A stretch of DNA of 64,000 bases from Theobroma cacao (taxonomy: Eukaryota > Streptophyta > Magnoliopsida > Malvales > Malvaceae): positions 8,283,584 through 8,347,583 of the forward strand of contig NC_030855.1 of the NCBI RefSeq assembly GCF_000208745.1, given 5' to 3'. Below the pieces are notes generated by a model. The model saw only the letters and a list, made by a program, of their open reading frames with translations, had not been told where the DNA came from and searched no databases. A program made the translations under genes and the position numbers. Shown one piece after another: positions 24,454-35,878 of this stretch (position 1 is the stretch's first letter; every line of letters begins with the position of its first letter).

Positions 24454-26891
24454 ACTGTCACGACCCGAAACTCTCCATCGGGCCCGTGACAATCGCCGCG
24501 ACGTCCCGATAGGCACTCATTACCTCGAATGCCGATCGAAACCTCGCAAGGCTTAACATCAGCTTCCGCATCTCCCCGGTGAGCGATAGTTATTAAATCT
24601 CGCATTTCAAGAAATCATAAGTCTTTTCCAAATCAAAATAATAAAATATTATTTTCTGGCTCACAGGGGCATTTTCGTTATTTTTTTTCGAAAACACCAA
24701 AACCCGCCAAAAACATGGTGTAAAAGCTAAATATGTTCATACATACTTTAAATCAAATAACTAAAGTATAAAATTACTTTTACAATGACACGTGGGCCCC
24801 CAACTAACCAATAAGATGCGAGTTTGTGAACCTACAATTTTGTCGATGCAAGGCTAACTGAAGTCTTTGATGCAATCGGCTATCTACCGACTATCCCGAG
24901 CCTTAAATGTGGAGAATTAAGGGTGGTGAGATTATAAAATCCCAATGAGTAAATAATTACCATCAAAAGCATCTAAAGCCGAGTAGATTGAGACACTATA
25001 AAAAACAAAAAGGTTATATTTCAATAATGTTCATAACGCAAAATTCGTTTTGATCTATACCAAACAATTTCTTTTCATCAAAATTTCGCTGGCTTATGAG
25101 TTTCTTAAACATGGCCCTTGCCAGAATCATTCTCGCGGGTACCTTCGTCAAGGTATCCCACTAAGACCGCCAAGGTTGTTCAATGACCCATACCCATAAA
25201 CATGTTTTCACATCTGACACACAACCGTTCCTTGACGTTGGCTAAGTCTCACTCTCACGTGGTGGCCCGAACGTCAGGTGCACTCAAATCATACCTCAAG
25301 AGATACTTCACCCAACATCTCCCCTCGGAGGTAAGTATATAATTGGGTTACCGTGCCCCTCTCATAGGCAGTCCACGGAAACCCCCACCACTGCAGTGAT
25401 TGTTTAATATACCACTAGACCCATAAAATTTCCAGTAGCATAATATGGCGAATAAAATTTAATCCAGTCTATCGAGACCAATCCAAAACTGTTCATATAT
25501 TTCATGCCAACCCCAAAAATTTAGTCATCATGCTACCATAGTGTCATAAGCCCCAATTTCAATAATATATAAAATCATAAATTTTAACACAGTCTCCATA
25601 TACTTAATTTTTCCAAAACAATATTTGATTTCAAAACCAGTATAAATCTCATTTTTATTAAAAAAAATTTTTAATTGGAAAACATAATATTTTATAATTT
25701 AAACTCACCATTCAATAAAAGCATCAAACAAGTATAATTACTCTAGATATTTAAGACGATAAATTGTCCACTCACAGTATTAGGAGTAGAAAAACTCTCA
25801 TTTTCAGTCCGCGAGTACAGTCCTTTACCCGTATCCAATGGCTCACCACCTAGCCATAATCCATGACACATATTCCAATTAAATTGTGTCTAATAGTCAT
25901 AAGCTATTTCAGGCTCGATGTATATGCATGATATGATATGCAACTTATCCGACTACCGCTTAAATGCGGTGCTGACCTAATTCAGCCTATTACCCGATTA
26001 AATCGATATACGCGTCCGTTTAAACTCCAAATTAATTTTTTTTAGTTTCTATACCTCAATTGCACCCAAATTGACTTAATGTCCCTCAGTGTGGTGCAAT
26101 TTATCAGTCTCGACAATAAATTACGAAAATACCCCTAGTGGGTAAAAATTCATATTTTTGCTCCGAAAATTCCCATTATTTTTCTAGGCTCATAATTCAT
26201 CATTATTCATCATAATTCTTAAAANNNNNNNNNNNNNNNNNNNNNNNNNNNNNNNNNNNNNNNNNNNNNNNNNNNNNNNNNNNNNNNNNNNNNNNNNNNN
26301 NNNNNNNNNNNNNNNNNNNNNNNNTCCAAATCGTAGGTTCACAGTCCTCTTTACTTTTGTTTATTCGATGGCCCTCTTGTTATTGTAAATTAAATTAAAT
26401 AGTTTGGCTTACTGTATTTCAGTATGTATAAATTTATTTAGCTTTTACGCTATAAAAATTATTCACGTATAACTCTATAAATATTGTTTTATAAGAAAAT
26501 AGAATATTTTCCTTAATATTTCTTTTATTTTCTTATTATATTCAAATAACCGTAATTTCGTTTTAAATGAAGATTTTAGACTTTTAAACTCATTTTGAAT
26601 ATGAATTATGTGTTTTGTACTTGTATATTACGTTTTAGCCTGTTTCGAAATTTTTGAGAAAAAAATGACCAAAATACCCATGTGTGGCGAAAATTTTATT
26701 TTGATTGTTTTTGATCTAAAATAGTATATATTCTCTAAAAACTCGATATTTAACAATGATTGCTCACAGGAAATGAAAGAAACTGATATGTAAGCCTTGC
26801 GGGGTTTCGGTTGGCATTCTGGATAATGAGTGTCAATTGGGATGTCGCGGCGATTGTCATGGGCCTGAGGGAGGTTCCGGGTCGTGACAGT
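24454..26891. mobile_element. Inverted pair of LTR-like ends around an assembly gap
   Basis: The left end ACTGTCACGACCC (24454-24466) is mirrored exactly by GGGTCGTGACAGT (26879-26891). The arms stay alignable for about 135 bp with conserved landmarks such as CAATCGCCGCGAC and GCAAGGCTTA, and more weakly for over 250 bp. The left arm continues into LTR-like sequence with a GGTGAG...CCAATGAGT module at 24926-24950. A 100-N gap lies between. This could be one TIR element or two LTRs inserted in opposite orientation; the TGTCACGACCC start is LTR-like, so I favour the second. No gene is visible. Confidence 0.55.
26225..26324. other. Assembly gap of exactly 100 N
   Basis: A run of 100 Ns, the conventional placeholder for a gap of unknown length, lying inside the inverted repeat structure. 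Inverted repeats commonly break short-read assemblies, so true distance and orientation across it are unknown. Confidence 0.95.
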
Positions 26892-26924
26892 TTTTATATG
26901 TTATGATTAACAGTTGAGTAACTA

Positions 26925-27215
26925 TTATTATTCAAAATATTACTTGTCATTGATGTTAGTTTGACATGGAATGTGAAAATATGACATGATCATGTCATCG
27001 TGTTACGTCATTATTTACTATGATATGTTCCCATACCACGTTAGCATCACTTGATATAAAAAATGAAAAGTTACCTTTCAACTAACAACAAAAATATTTA
27101 TTTAACTTAACATAAAAATATAACGGTTTGATTGAATGCTATAAAAGAACAAAAACTTATTTGAATTTTCTATATAGTTTAAGACCCTTTTTAGGTATTA
27201 TGCATTTTGACATGT
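26925..27215. repeat. Partial member of the TIR-element family
   Basis: Contains ATATGACATGATCATGTCATCG and ends AAGACCCTTTTTAGGTATTATGC after TTTGATTGAATGC and AAAACTTATTTGAATTTT. These match the right halves of the copies at 45015-45645 and 46100-46590. The left arm is missing, probably lost at the junction with the inverted LTR-like structure at 26891. Confidence 0.55.
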
Positions 27216-28900
27216 GCCTACTAATTAATACAAGAAAAAAATTTTCTTAAACAAATATTTTTGATGATATTGTTTTTGAATAAATAAATGCAAGATATCA
27301 ACTTTATGTTGGAAGACCAAATGAATTGCATACTCATTGTTGCATTACTTATACTCAATTAAATGTAATTTTAATATAATTAAGAGATAGTATTACTTTG
27401 CACACCAAAATGCATACTTAATATAAAATATGGTCATTACATAATTGAATCCATTAAAATAAAATTTGCAAAGTAAATCGACTTCAAATAAGAAACAATA
27501 TTAAAAAAGAATAAGTACTACTGTTTGATTATTGGCACATAAATGCATGCTTAATTGCCGATATTGAATTGGTTGTTAATCTTTTCGTTTTTCTTTGGAT
27601 CAATTGTTTTAGAAAAATCTCATATTAATTATCTCCTCTAAAACATTATCAATTTAATATATGTATATAGTCAATTTATACTATTTAAAGTTTGAATTTT
27701 AAAATATTCTAATATTACTGATCTAATCAAATTGCAAGAATAAATAGGACTAGATAAATAGATTGATATTTGAGCTTTTTATTTATATATTTATTTATTT
27801 TTGAGTACTTGGTTATTTCGGATTTTAGAATGTGGTTTTTTTATCTATTTGGTTCAAATTTCGATGAATAAATTTTTCATTTGAGCCAATAGAAAATCGA
27901 ATATGAAACAAAATATTTTTAAATTACTGTATATATTATTAGATAAATTTTATATAAACTCTTTGTGATATAACATTTTGTTGCATAATACTTTTAGCTT
28001 TTTTTTTTAAATGAAAAATGGTGTTCAATTTTTAATTACATTTTTAGTAAAAAGATAATAAAACTCTTATTATTAAACACCTAAAAGTAATATAAACTCG
28101 ACAAGCAAACCCAAAAAAATCATGGAACCCACCTGAGATTAACATAAAACAAGAAGGAAGGAAAGTAAAATTTAAGAAATAAGAAAAGTGAAAACATCTA
28201 GACAGAAAATAAAACCCATTTTACAAGAGAAACAAGAGGACTTACTATTAAGGATCCTCAAACACATCAAAAATTAATTAGACCAACAAAACAGTAACGT
28301 CTTTAGGTTTTTTTTTTTTTTCAAATGCAAGAACTAAGGTTTATAAATATAAGGATTGTATTTTTTTTTTATTTAATAAGGTTACACTAATTGGAATTGT
28401 TGTGAAATACAAAGTTTTGTTTGAAAAAAAATAAAACCTTTAAAATGTTATGTGAGAAAATATCATATTACAACAGGGTTTATGTAAAATTTACCTATAG
28501 ATATTATTTTTAATAATCCTTATTAATTGTTGGAAATAACTTATTATTGTGAGATTTATATATTATTGCTATGTTGAAATCTATATTTATATATATTATC
28601 TTGAGATGTTATTTTTAATTAATATGAATTTAAATTTAATTTTTAAAAAGTAATTTAAATAATTCGATATTCGATTGGTTTGATCATCCTTAGATATTCG
28701 ATTTGTTTTAATTTTATTTGTTTTAAAATTTGTAATACCGAACCAACTATTTACACAACCTTATATTTAATCATTTAGTTAGTAGCAAAATTCATTAGTG
28801 AGGAGAATTTGTTCTAAAAGAATTCCCTCTATTTAGTTATGCTTGAATTTTATTTTATTTTTTAATTTGCAGTCAATCTTGTCTGCTCTTATTGACCAAT
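27216..28900. other. AT-rich intergenic region with no recognised gene
   Basis: Very AT-rich with long A and T runs (for example near 28310 and 28360). No exon-like frame, RNA gene or paired terminal repeat could be defined. Confidence 0.5.
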
Positions 28901-29176
28901 ATTGAAGTAGACAACATCAGAATTTGTCCATGACCAAATGATGTTTGACCTTGTAGGTGACAAATACCCAGTGACCCTCGAGAAATAGCTGGATGAAGGA
29001 TAAGGATGCGAGCGTTCCCTCTTACTTACACGTGCAAAGCCGTAATGTTATTGGTCTGTCATTGCGCACCAGTTCAAAGCTTCACATTTAAGCTACATGC
29101 AGTTGCCTTGCGACAACGTTGCTCCCTAGTTTTTGCTCGTTTCATCGTCATCTTTCAATGATTTCCACTACCCATT
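28901..29176 (+). promoter_or_regulatory. Probable promoter/5' end region of the NB-ARM gene
   Basis: GC content rises and repeats end just upstream of the first leader exon. No clear TATA box or strong named element could be assigned, and the transcription start is unknown. The call rests on position only. Confidence 0.35.
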
Positions 29177-30095
29177 TTGATAGTAAACGAAACGAAACAG
29201 TTAAATTCCTCTTTGTCTTTGTCAAAAATTGACGTTTCAAAAGGCGTCAGGGGAAACTCTTCATTCTTGTTTAATTCGAATGTTCTCTTCAACTCATCCA
29301 AGGTATGCTGCATCTATGCCACAATTCTTAAGATGTTTGCTTGCATGTTAGAGTTGCTTTGCTCTGGGAATTTTTAATGGAGTATTAAGAACTGGGCTTG
29401 GACTTTGGGTTGTTTTTAACAACTGGGTGTTGTTTATCATTGATAACTTGGCGGATTAATGGATACAACTCATTGTATAGAAACTTGGTTTTTCCCCTGC
29501 TGATTATGAGTGTTGTTGGTCTCAAACCATTTGGGTTATTTAGGGTTTTCCTTTCTTATTATTTTTTTATTGATTTTCTGGGCAAACTGCAAAGTATATG
29601 TTGTGCATGTTTATAGCTATTTCGATTCATAATCTGGGTCCAGCATTCTGTGTCAGGCAGCAGAGCTTTGGGGAACTTTTATTTACATTGTTTTTCCATA
29701 ATTTTTGCTGATCTTTTTGTTCCTTGTAGGATTGAGTTGTTTGAGACCAAAATGGAGCTAATGAGGTTTCCTCAAAATAGTTTATGGGGCACTGTGGAGG
29801 ACTCATTCAGGCCCTATTTTTGTTTTCTATCTGAGCAAAATCAGAGTATCAAAATGGCTGGTTCCACACTAAGTTACTGGTGAGTTCACAGGCCCTTTTG
29901 TACATTTTCACTTGAATGTTTGGTAGGCAAATGTTCTGACTGTCAGAAATTATGGTGAAGGAGATCTCTGATATTTGCTTTGACTGTGGATTAACTAGAT
30001 ATCATGTAATCTTTTGGAGTTACTTAGATCATTTGTTTTATCATAATTAGCATCCTGCTGAAATTTTGGAAATACAACTGGTCTGCTGTTTCAAG
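29177..30095 (+). other. 5' leader of the NB-ARM gene: two probable non-coding exons and two introns
   Basis: Exon A ends at 29302 (CCAAG|GTATGC). An intron runs to 29729 (TTCCTTGTAG). Exon B is 29730-29879 (TTACTG|GTGAGT). A second intron runs 29880-30095 (TGTTTCAAG). The coding exon then begins five bases before the ATG at 30101. No splice choice I can see joins exon B in frame with that ATG. Exon B carries its own ATG at 29752. Splice sites are inferred from consensus only. Confidence 0.5.
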
Positions 30096-30186
30096 TACTG
30101 ATGGATGCGTTTCAAGCTGTTGCTTCTGCAACACAGATAATATCCAGTATGATGGGGGCTGTTGGTGCATTAGAACAAGCCTCTAG
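29752..30186 (+). other. Candidate upstream ORF overlapping the NB-ARM start codon
   Basis: From ATG 29752 the frame MELMRFPQNSLWGTVEDSF... crosses the inferred exon B/C junction (29879 to 30096) and ends at TAG 30184-30186, 72 residues, overlapping the main ORF by 86 bp in another frame. If exon B is transcribed, ribosomes would meet this ATG first. If the intron is retained, the frame ends instead at TGA 29881-29883. Conservation has not been tested. Confidence 0.4.
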
Positions 30187-33100
30187 AAATCTTGATGAAG
30201 CTCCAAAGAAAATCCGAAGCCTAGAAGAATTTGTGTGTGATCTTGAGAATTTGACACAACGAATTAGGCAAAAACATTCCTCCAAGCTTCATAATGCCCA
30301 GTTAGATTATCAAATTCAAAGTTTGCATTCCCTGATTGAAAGGCTGCGCCCAAATATCAGGAAGGCGAGAACAATTGTATCAAAAAGTAAAATTAAGAAC
30401 ATTGCTAATGTATTTTGGAACTCCATGGCTGGAGATCCACTTGGAAAACTGACATATTCAATTAAAGATGATTTAAATTGGTGGCTTGAAACTCAAATGT
30501 TGGCCCAAAATGTTGAGAAGGTAATAGAATCAACAGCACAAGACATCCCAGTTCGATTGAAAATAAAGGCTGATCAAGGCCACCCGATTTCTAGTAAATG
30601 CAACTTTGTGAGGGATTTACTTGAACGGGGCGATTCTCATCGAGTCATTCTAATTGTGGGTTTATCTGGTATTGGAAAGTCCTGTTTAGCTCGTCAAGTA
30701 GCTTCTGATCCACCAAAAAAATTTGTGGGTGGAGCAGTTGAACTTGGATTTGGGCAATGGTGTAGTCGAGCCGCTTGCAATGGCAGTAAGGTTGAATATC
30801 AGAAGCGTTTGGCAAGGAAAATTAGCAAATTCTTGGTGCAGATTGGATTTTGGAAAAAGATTAAGGAGGAGAATAGTGGAGATCTTGATTATGTTTGTTG
30901 CTTGCTTCAAGAAGCCTTATATGGAAAAAGCATTTTAATCCTTCTAGATGATGTATGGGAGCAGGACATAGTTCAGTGGTTTGCTAAACTGTATGATAAT
31001 GATTGTAAGTACTTAGTAACAACAAGAAATGAAGCTGTCTATGAAATTACAGAAGCTGAAAAGGTAGAGCTAAGCAAGGATGAAATAAGAGAGATAAGCA
31101 AGGAAATCCTTCTCTACCATAGCCTCCTTAGCAAAGAAGAGCTTCCGGTACGTACCCTTTCTTTTTGTAGAATGGCTTAGTTCACGTATAGGCTCTGATA
31201 AATTGTTTGGTGAAATTTTCCTCAATCCCAGCATTTATTTTGTTAATTCATGGTAACACACACATGATGAACTGTTTTAGCGTGGATATATCTATAAGAA
31301 AATCTGGTTTAGGTCCTATAGGATGTCCATCCACCCATATGTATGCCATTTATGTAGTAAATGAGTAACATGTCACTCCAAAAGCATCATCCATGGTCTT
31401 GGTCTTTATCAGTAATTGTGTATGCCCTGTGTGGAGTTGGGATTCATTAATGAATAGAAGTTGTGGAGGTTTGTTCAATGAGATGGCATAGCCTCTCATT
31501 TGCTATTTGAAACCCAAAATAGCAGCAGAACTGGCTACAAGTTTTACCCTGGTTTATCCCCTGCAAGTCATATTCCTTTTGTGTGTGGACACCCCTGGAT
31601 GTTAAATGACACTATCGCTGTTCTACATTCTTCTAAACTTAAAGTTGTCATCTAGGTCTTGTTTACTCATTTTGAGAAAAGAAGTCTTTTTTCTTTAGGT
31701 TCCTTCCTAGATTAATTACGGAACTTATTTGATGGAGGATGAAAATATGCTAGTTGAGGGATTAAGGTATCCAAGACTTTATTTTATATTTTATAGGTTT
31801 GATTGTAATCTTTACATATATTTAGGCTATTTTGGATTATTTAGGTTATTTATACTAATTAGTATTTTACTCTTTTTTCTTGGTATTAGAGTTTAAGGGT
31901 TATGTTTGGTATTTTTAATTTTATTCAGGATTAGGTTTATTTATTAATACTTATGTTATTAAAGTTTCAGGTAGGCTTGAATTTATGAATTATTGATATA
32001 TTCTGTATATTTGAATAGTGAGGATTTCTCCACCCACCCCCACCCCTATTGATTCTTTCTAGTTTTCTCTTCCTAGTTCTTCCCTTTCTCTCCCTATTTC
32101 CTCTGTTTCTCCCTAATTGCTTCTGCCTATCTCTGGATCTTACCCTAAAATTCTTTTATCTATCGCTTTTCCTTGTTATAGATCACTCATTCTTGACTGA
32201 TTCTTTGCTTTCACACATCAAAGATTTGGATATAGAAACTAAACCAAAATAGTTCTGTAAATCCTCATATCTTGTTCTTATTTTTTCTCAGAATTAGTTC
32301 TCACTTGTATGCTCTTTACTACCTTTGTCAGGAGCTTCATTTAAGAACTGTATTAACTATACATGATCACCATAGAATAAGGGTATGTTACCCTTGAGAT
32401 TTAATTGCACCATTCTCCATAGTATCTGCACTATCCTTATTTTGAAGAGATTAAATGCTCGATTTACATCACTTTTCATTGCATATTATGAGTACCAAAT
32501 ATATTCTTGCTCTAAGCAATAGGTGGCTGCGCAAACCTACTTAACCTTTGCCCACCTTCTGATACAATCTGGCTGCTTTGAAATAGTTTGCTTAGGGAGC
32601 TTTGATTGCCTAATATTGTCTGAACCGATAGGCATGGTTATGCGTTGCTCAATGTGAATTCTTTTTTGTGAGGGGGGTGTGAGTATCTCTATGCCTCATG
32701 AAACCTTCTACAAAGCTGTCTGAAACAACTTTAAAGTTGACAAATACCTTAGATACTATATATGCAAATTTTCAGACATTCTCAAAGATCTGACTTAGAC
32801 AGAAATTAAGGTTTTTTGGTAACTTATGTAAATTTTCATGATCATTTTTAGGTAACCAGAGTTCAATGTGAACTTAAGTTGAGAACTCTATAAATTGCTA
32901 ACCTCTCAAAAGCATAATGAACTTAAGTTAAGATTCATCCAAAATGCTAAAATGTAGCGTATTACATAATAATTAACGATCAGTATTTACTCTTGGTTTT
33001 TAATTGCATTTTATTTTAATTTTTATATTCAATGAAAACTTCATTTACTGTTCTGAGTTTATCCTATCCTAATAGATCATAGCAGAGAGCTTACTTGAAC

Positions 33101-35181
33101 GATGTGGCCACCACCCTCTAACTGTTGCTGTTATGGGAAAGGCTCTCAGGAAAGAAGTAAGAGTTGAGAAATGGGAGAAGGCTATAACCAATCTATCAAC
33201 ATTTGCTACATGTGCACCAGGTCCTGTCTCATATGTGAATGAGAAAGATGCTGAGGACACGTTAACCATTTTCGGTTCGTTTGAGTTCAGTCTAGAAGCA
33301 ATGCCTGTAGACTCAAAGAGGCTCTTCATTGCTCTTGCTGCTCTTTCATGGGCAGGACCTGTACCAGAAGCTTGTGTAGAGGCTGTATGGTCATTTCTTG
33401 GGCAGGAGAGCTTGTTTTCTCTCATTGTCTGCAAGCTTGTTGAAGGGTCTTTATTGATGAAAGAAGACATGGATCCCTTGTACCAAGTACATGACATGGT
33501 TTCGTTGTACCTTGATAGCAAGACTACTGATTCAATTGAGATGCTACTACATGGATCTACACCTGAAAAAGCTGCATTTATTTGCCCTTGGCTCTTTATT
33601 TTTGGGAAAGAGAATGTCAAAAAGATTGTTGAACAGAGGATGAAGCTTTTCTTCGAAATTTTAGAAGAAAAACAAGCGGTTATCACCTTAGAATCCATTA
33701 TTGAGGCTCTAATGGCAAGCAACACCATTTCTGAACTTGAAGCAAGCAGGGCGAGCTTTAGTTGGATTTTGGGACCCAGGATTGCAGATATCATCTCAAC
33801 TAATTCACAGAGTTTGATTGCAGTGTCTGCAGAAGCCATCATAAATATATTTAGTAAGACTGATTACTGCAACTATTTTCCATCCCTTGAAACTGCCAGT
33901 ACAGTTGACAAGTTGGCAAGTATATTAGAAAGTTGTGAGGATCCTGAAATCCAAACAAACATTTTAACCATCCTTGCCAAGCTTGCAGAATTTGGAAGCC
34001 CAGAGATTGTTGATAAGGTGCTTCAGAGTATCCCCTTTAACCAGCTCGCATACTTGCTCTCTCCTGATGCCAAGGAATGGCATGAGAGCATGTTTACAAT
34101 ATTGATGTCATTGACCATAGCTGGAAAGTCAAAAGCAGTTGAGAGAATGTTTGCTTTTGAGATTGAGAAGAATCTTATCAAACTTATTGAGAGTGGATCT
34201 GAAATAGTGCAACACCATGCCGTTGTCACTTTGAAGGCATTTTATGAGTTGGCAGGCCCTTCTTCAAATAGTTCTCTTCGACCTGCAAATCTGGACCTCT
34301 TGCCATGGCAAGTGAGACTACGTCTGGAAAGGTTTGTTATGTCAGACCGGAACATTCCCCTTTCACCAAAGCCACAAACTTTTGAAAACCTCATTCACAA
34401 GGTGCTAGACTATGACAACAAACAGGTATTGGAGGCAATGCAAGATCTCATACCAATAATTGAAAAAGCTGGAGACCCAAGTTTCAGAGAAATGATTCTA
34501 CAAAGTCCCCTTATTAGAAGGTTATCAGAACTTCTGCAATCTGGACACACAGAACATAATCCTGTGAGATCTGAATCTGCCTTTTTACTCATGAAGCTAG
34601 CTTACTCTGGTGGAGAACCCTGCATTAAGAAGTTCCTAGAGTATGATGTTATTTCTGAGCTGGTAAAGATGATGCAGTGCCACATTGCAGAGTTGCAGGA
34701 TTCGGCCTATACGGCTCTGCATCAAATGCTTTTTGGCAATGGTGGGGTTCTTGTATTGAAGAAGATCTTCCTAATGGGTCTAATACGGCCTATAGCTCAC
34801 GCACTTGAGAGCAAATCTTTGAAGACTCGGGAAGTGAATGTGCACTTTATTTTGGATATTGTTGAGGTGGGAAATAAAAACTGCTTAGAGCAGATGCTGT
34901 CTTTGCAAGTTGTGGAGAAACTCACTAAGTTAGAGAAAAGTGGTGGGGGCTCTGGCGAAAATTTGGTTGGATTTCTGAAGGGAATGGATAAGTGTAAGCA
35001 TCTGTCAGTGGCAGAGCGAAAGGTGATGAAGCAACAGGTGGTTAGAAGGGTGAGGACCTCCTTGAAAGGCCACAAATTTGAAGCTCGGACTTTAGCAGCT
35101 TTAGATGCTTTCCTCTCTGGAGGGTCAAGGGCTGCAAGTAGTAGTGGCAGTGGTAGAAATAGAAAGTTATCTAAGACCTGA
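30101..35181 (+). CDS. NB-ARC protein with armadillo-type repeats, similar to rice RLS1
   Basis: Two coding exons, 30101-31147 (donor CCG|GTACGT) and 33076-35181 (acceptor AATAG|ATC), join in phase 0 to give 1050 residues. Residues 1-150 are helical and coiled-coil-like. The NB-ARC motifs follow: P-loop GLSGIGKS (187-194), kinase-2 LILLDDVW (279-286), RNBS-B YLVTTRN (304-310), the GLPLA-equivalent CGHHPLTVAV (359-368) at the exon junction, and an MHD-equivalent VHD (487-489). From about 560 to 1010 are helical ARM/HEAT-like repeats instead of LRRs, then a basic Ser/Gly-rich tail. Rice RLS1, an NB-ARM protein, affects leaf senescence and chloroplast degradation; a senescence or immunity role here is inference. 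The intron (1928 bp) contains no other gene. The frame is intact. Confidence 0.88.
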
Positions 35182-35878
35182 AAAGAGAATTGTACTGGCT
35201 CTGTCTGGCTTTTAAGGCATGGCCTTATTGCTGCAGCATTCAGATTCATTGTTCAAAGAAAAAATATAGTGCTTTTCTCAATTTTTCATACGTAATATAT
35301 GGGAACGTTCTTTTCTTTTTGACAAGAGATTTGAAACCTTCAAATGCAGTTTCTTGTCTGCTAAATATTGCAGAATTAATGAGAACTTCCATTGAGATCC
35401 CCATGCATACTGGCAATGTTGATCTTTCTTACTACTCACTTGTACAATCAGCTCAGCAAATGACAACTTTTACACAAAACTATCACACATGCTATTGAGC
35501 ATAACCCTAGATCAGCTAATATGGAGGAAAGCATTGATATAGCCAACTCCACCTCATTTAAAGTTTTACCTTTATGGAGTTGAAACAGGCACTATCATCC
35601 ATGATATTGATGCCACCAAATGCCAAACAAATTAGATCATTTCATCAATATCTAAAAAAACAAAAATGGAATAATTTAGCTTATTTCTTTATCTTAATTT
35701 TCTCTTTTTTCTTGTTCAAGTTACATCTGTCTTTGCCCAGCCCTGAATGCACTTAAGAGTGAATGAGCAAACAGGTCTGGTATTAGGCTACTGTAACTGC
35801 TACTAAATACATATCAGTATGAAACATCTTTATCCTAAAGAAGAGGGAGAAGGCATCATAGAAAGACCCTTTTCAGGT
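35182..35878. other. Shared 3' region of two convergent genes
   Basis: The 697 bp between the NB-ARM stop (35181) and the PSF1 stop (35879) must hold both 3' UTRs. I see no other gene; short frames here are unconvincing. Confidence 0.6.

Noticed and set aside
24300..28240. Weak resemblance between 24370-24425 and 28180-28225 (GAAAAC-TCTGGACAGAAAA type)
   Set aside because: The match is short and A-rich; it could hint that the Helitron 5' region resumes after the inserted material, but is not strong enough to call.
33069..33842. A 257-codon open frame on the minus strand
   Set aside because: It lies wholly antisense to exon 2 of the NB-ARM gene, whose motifs are clear on the plus strand, and it has no recognisable domain.
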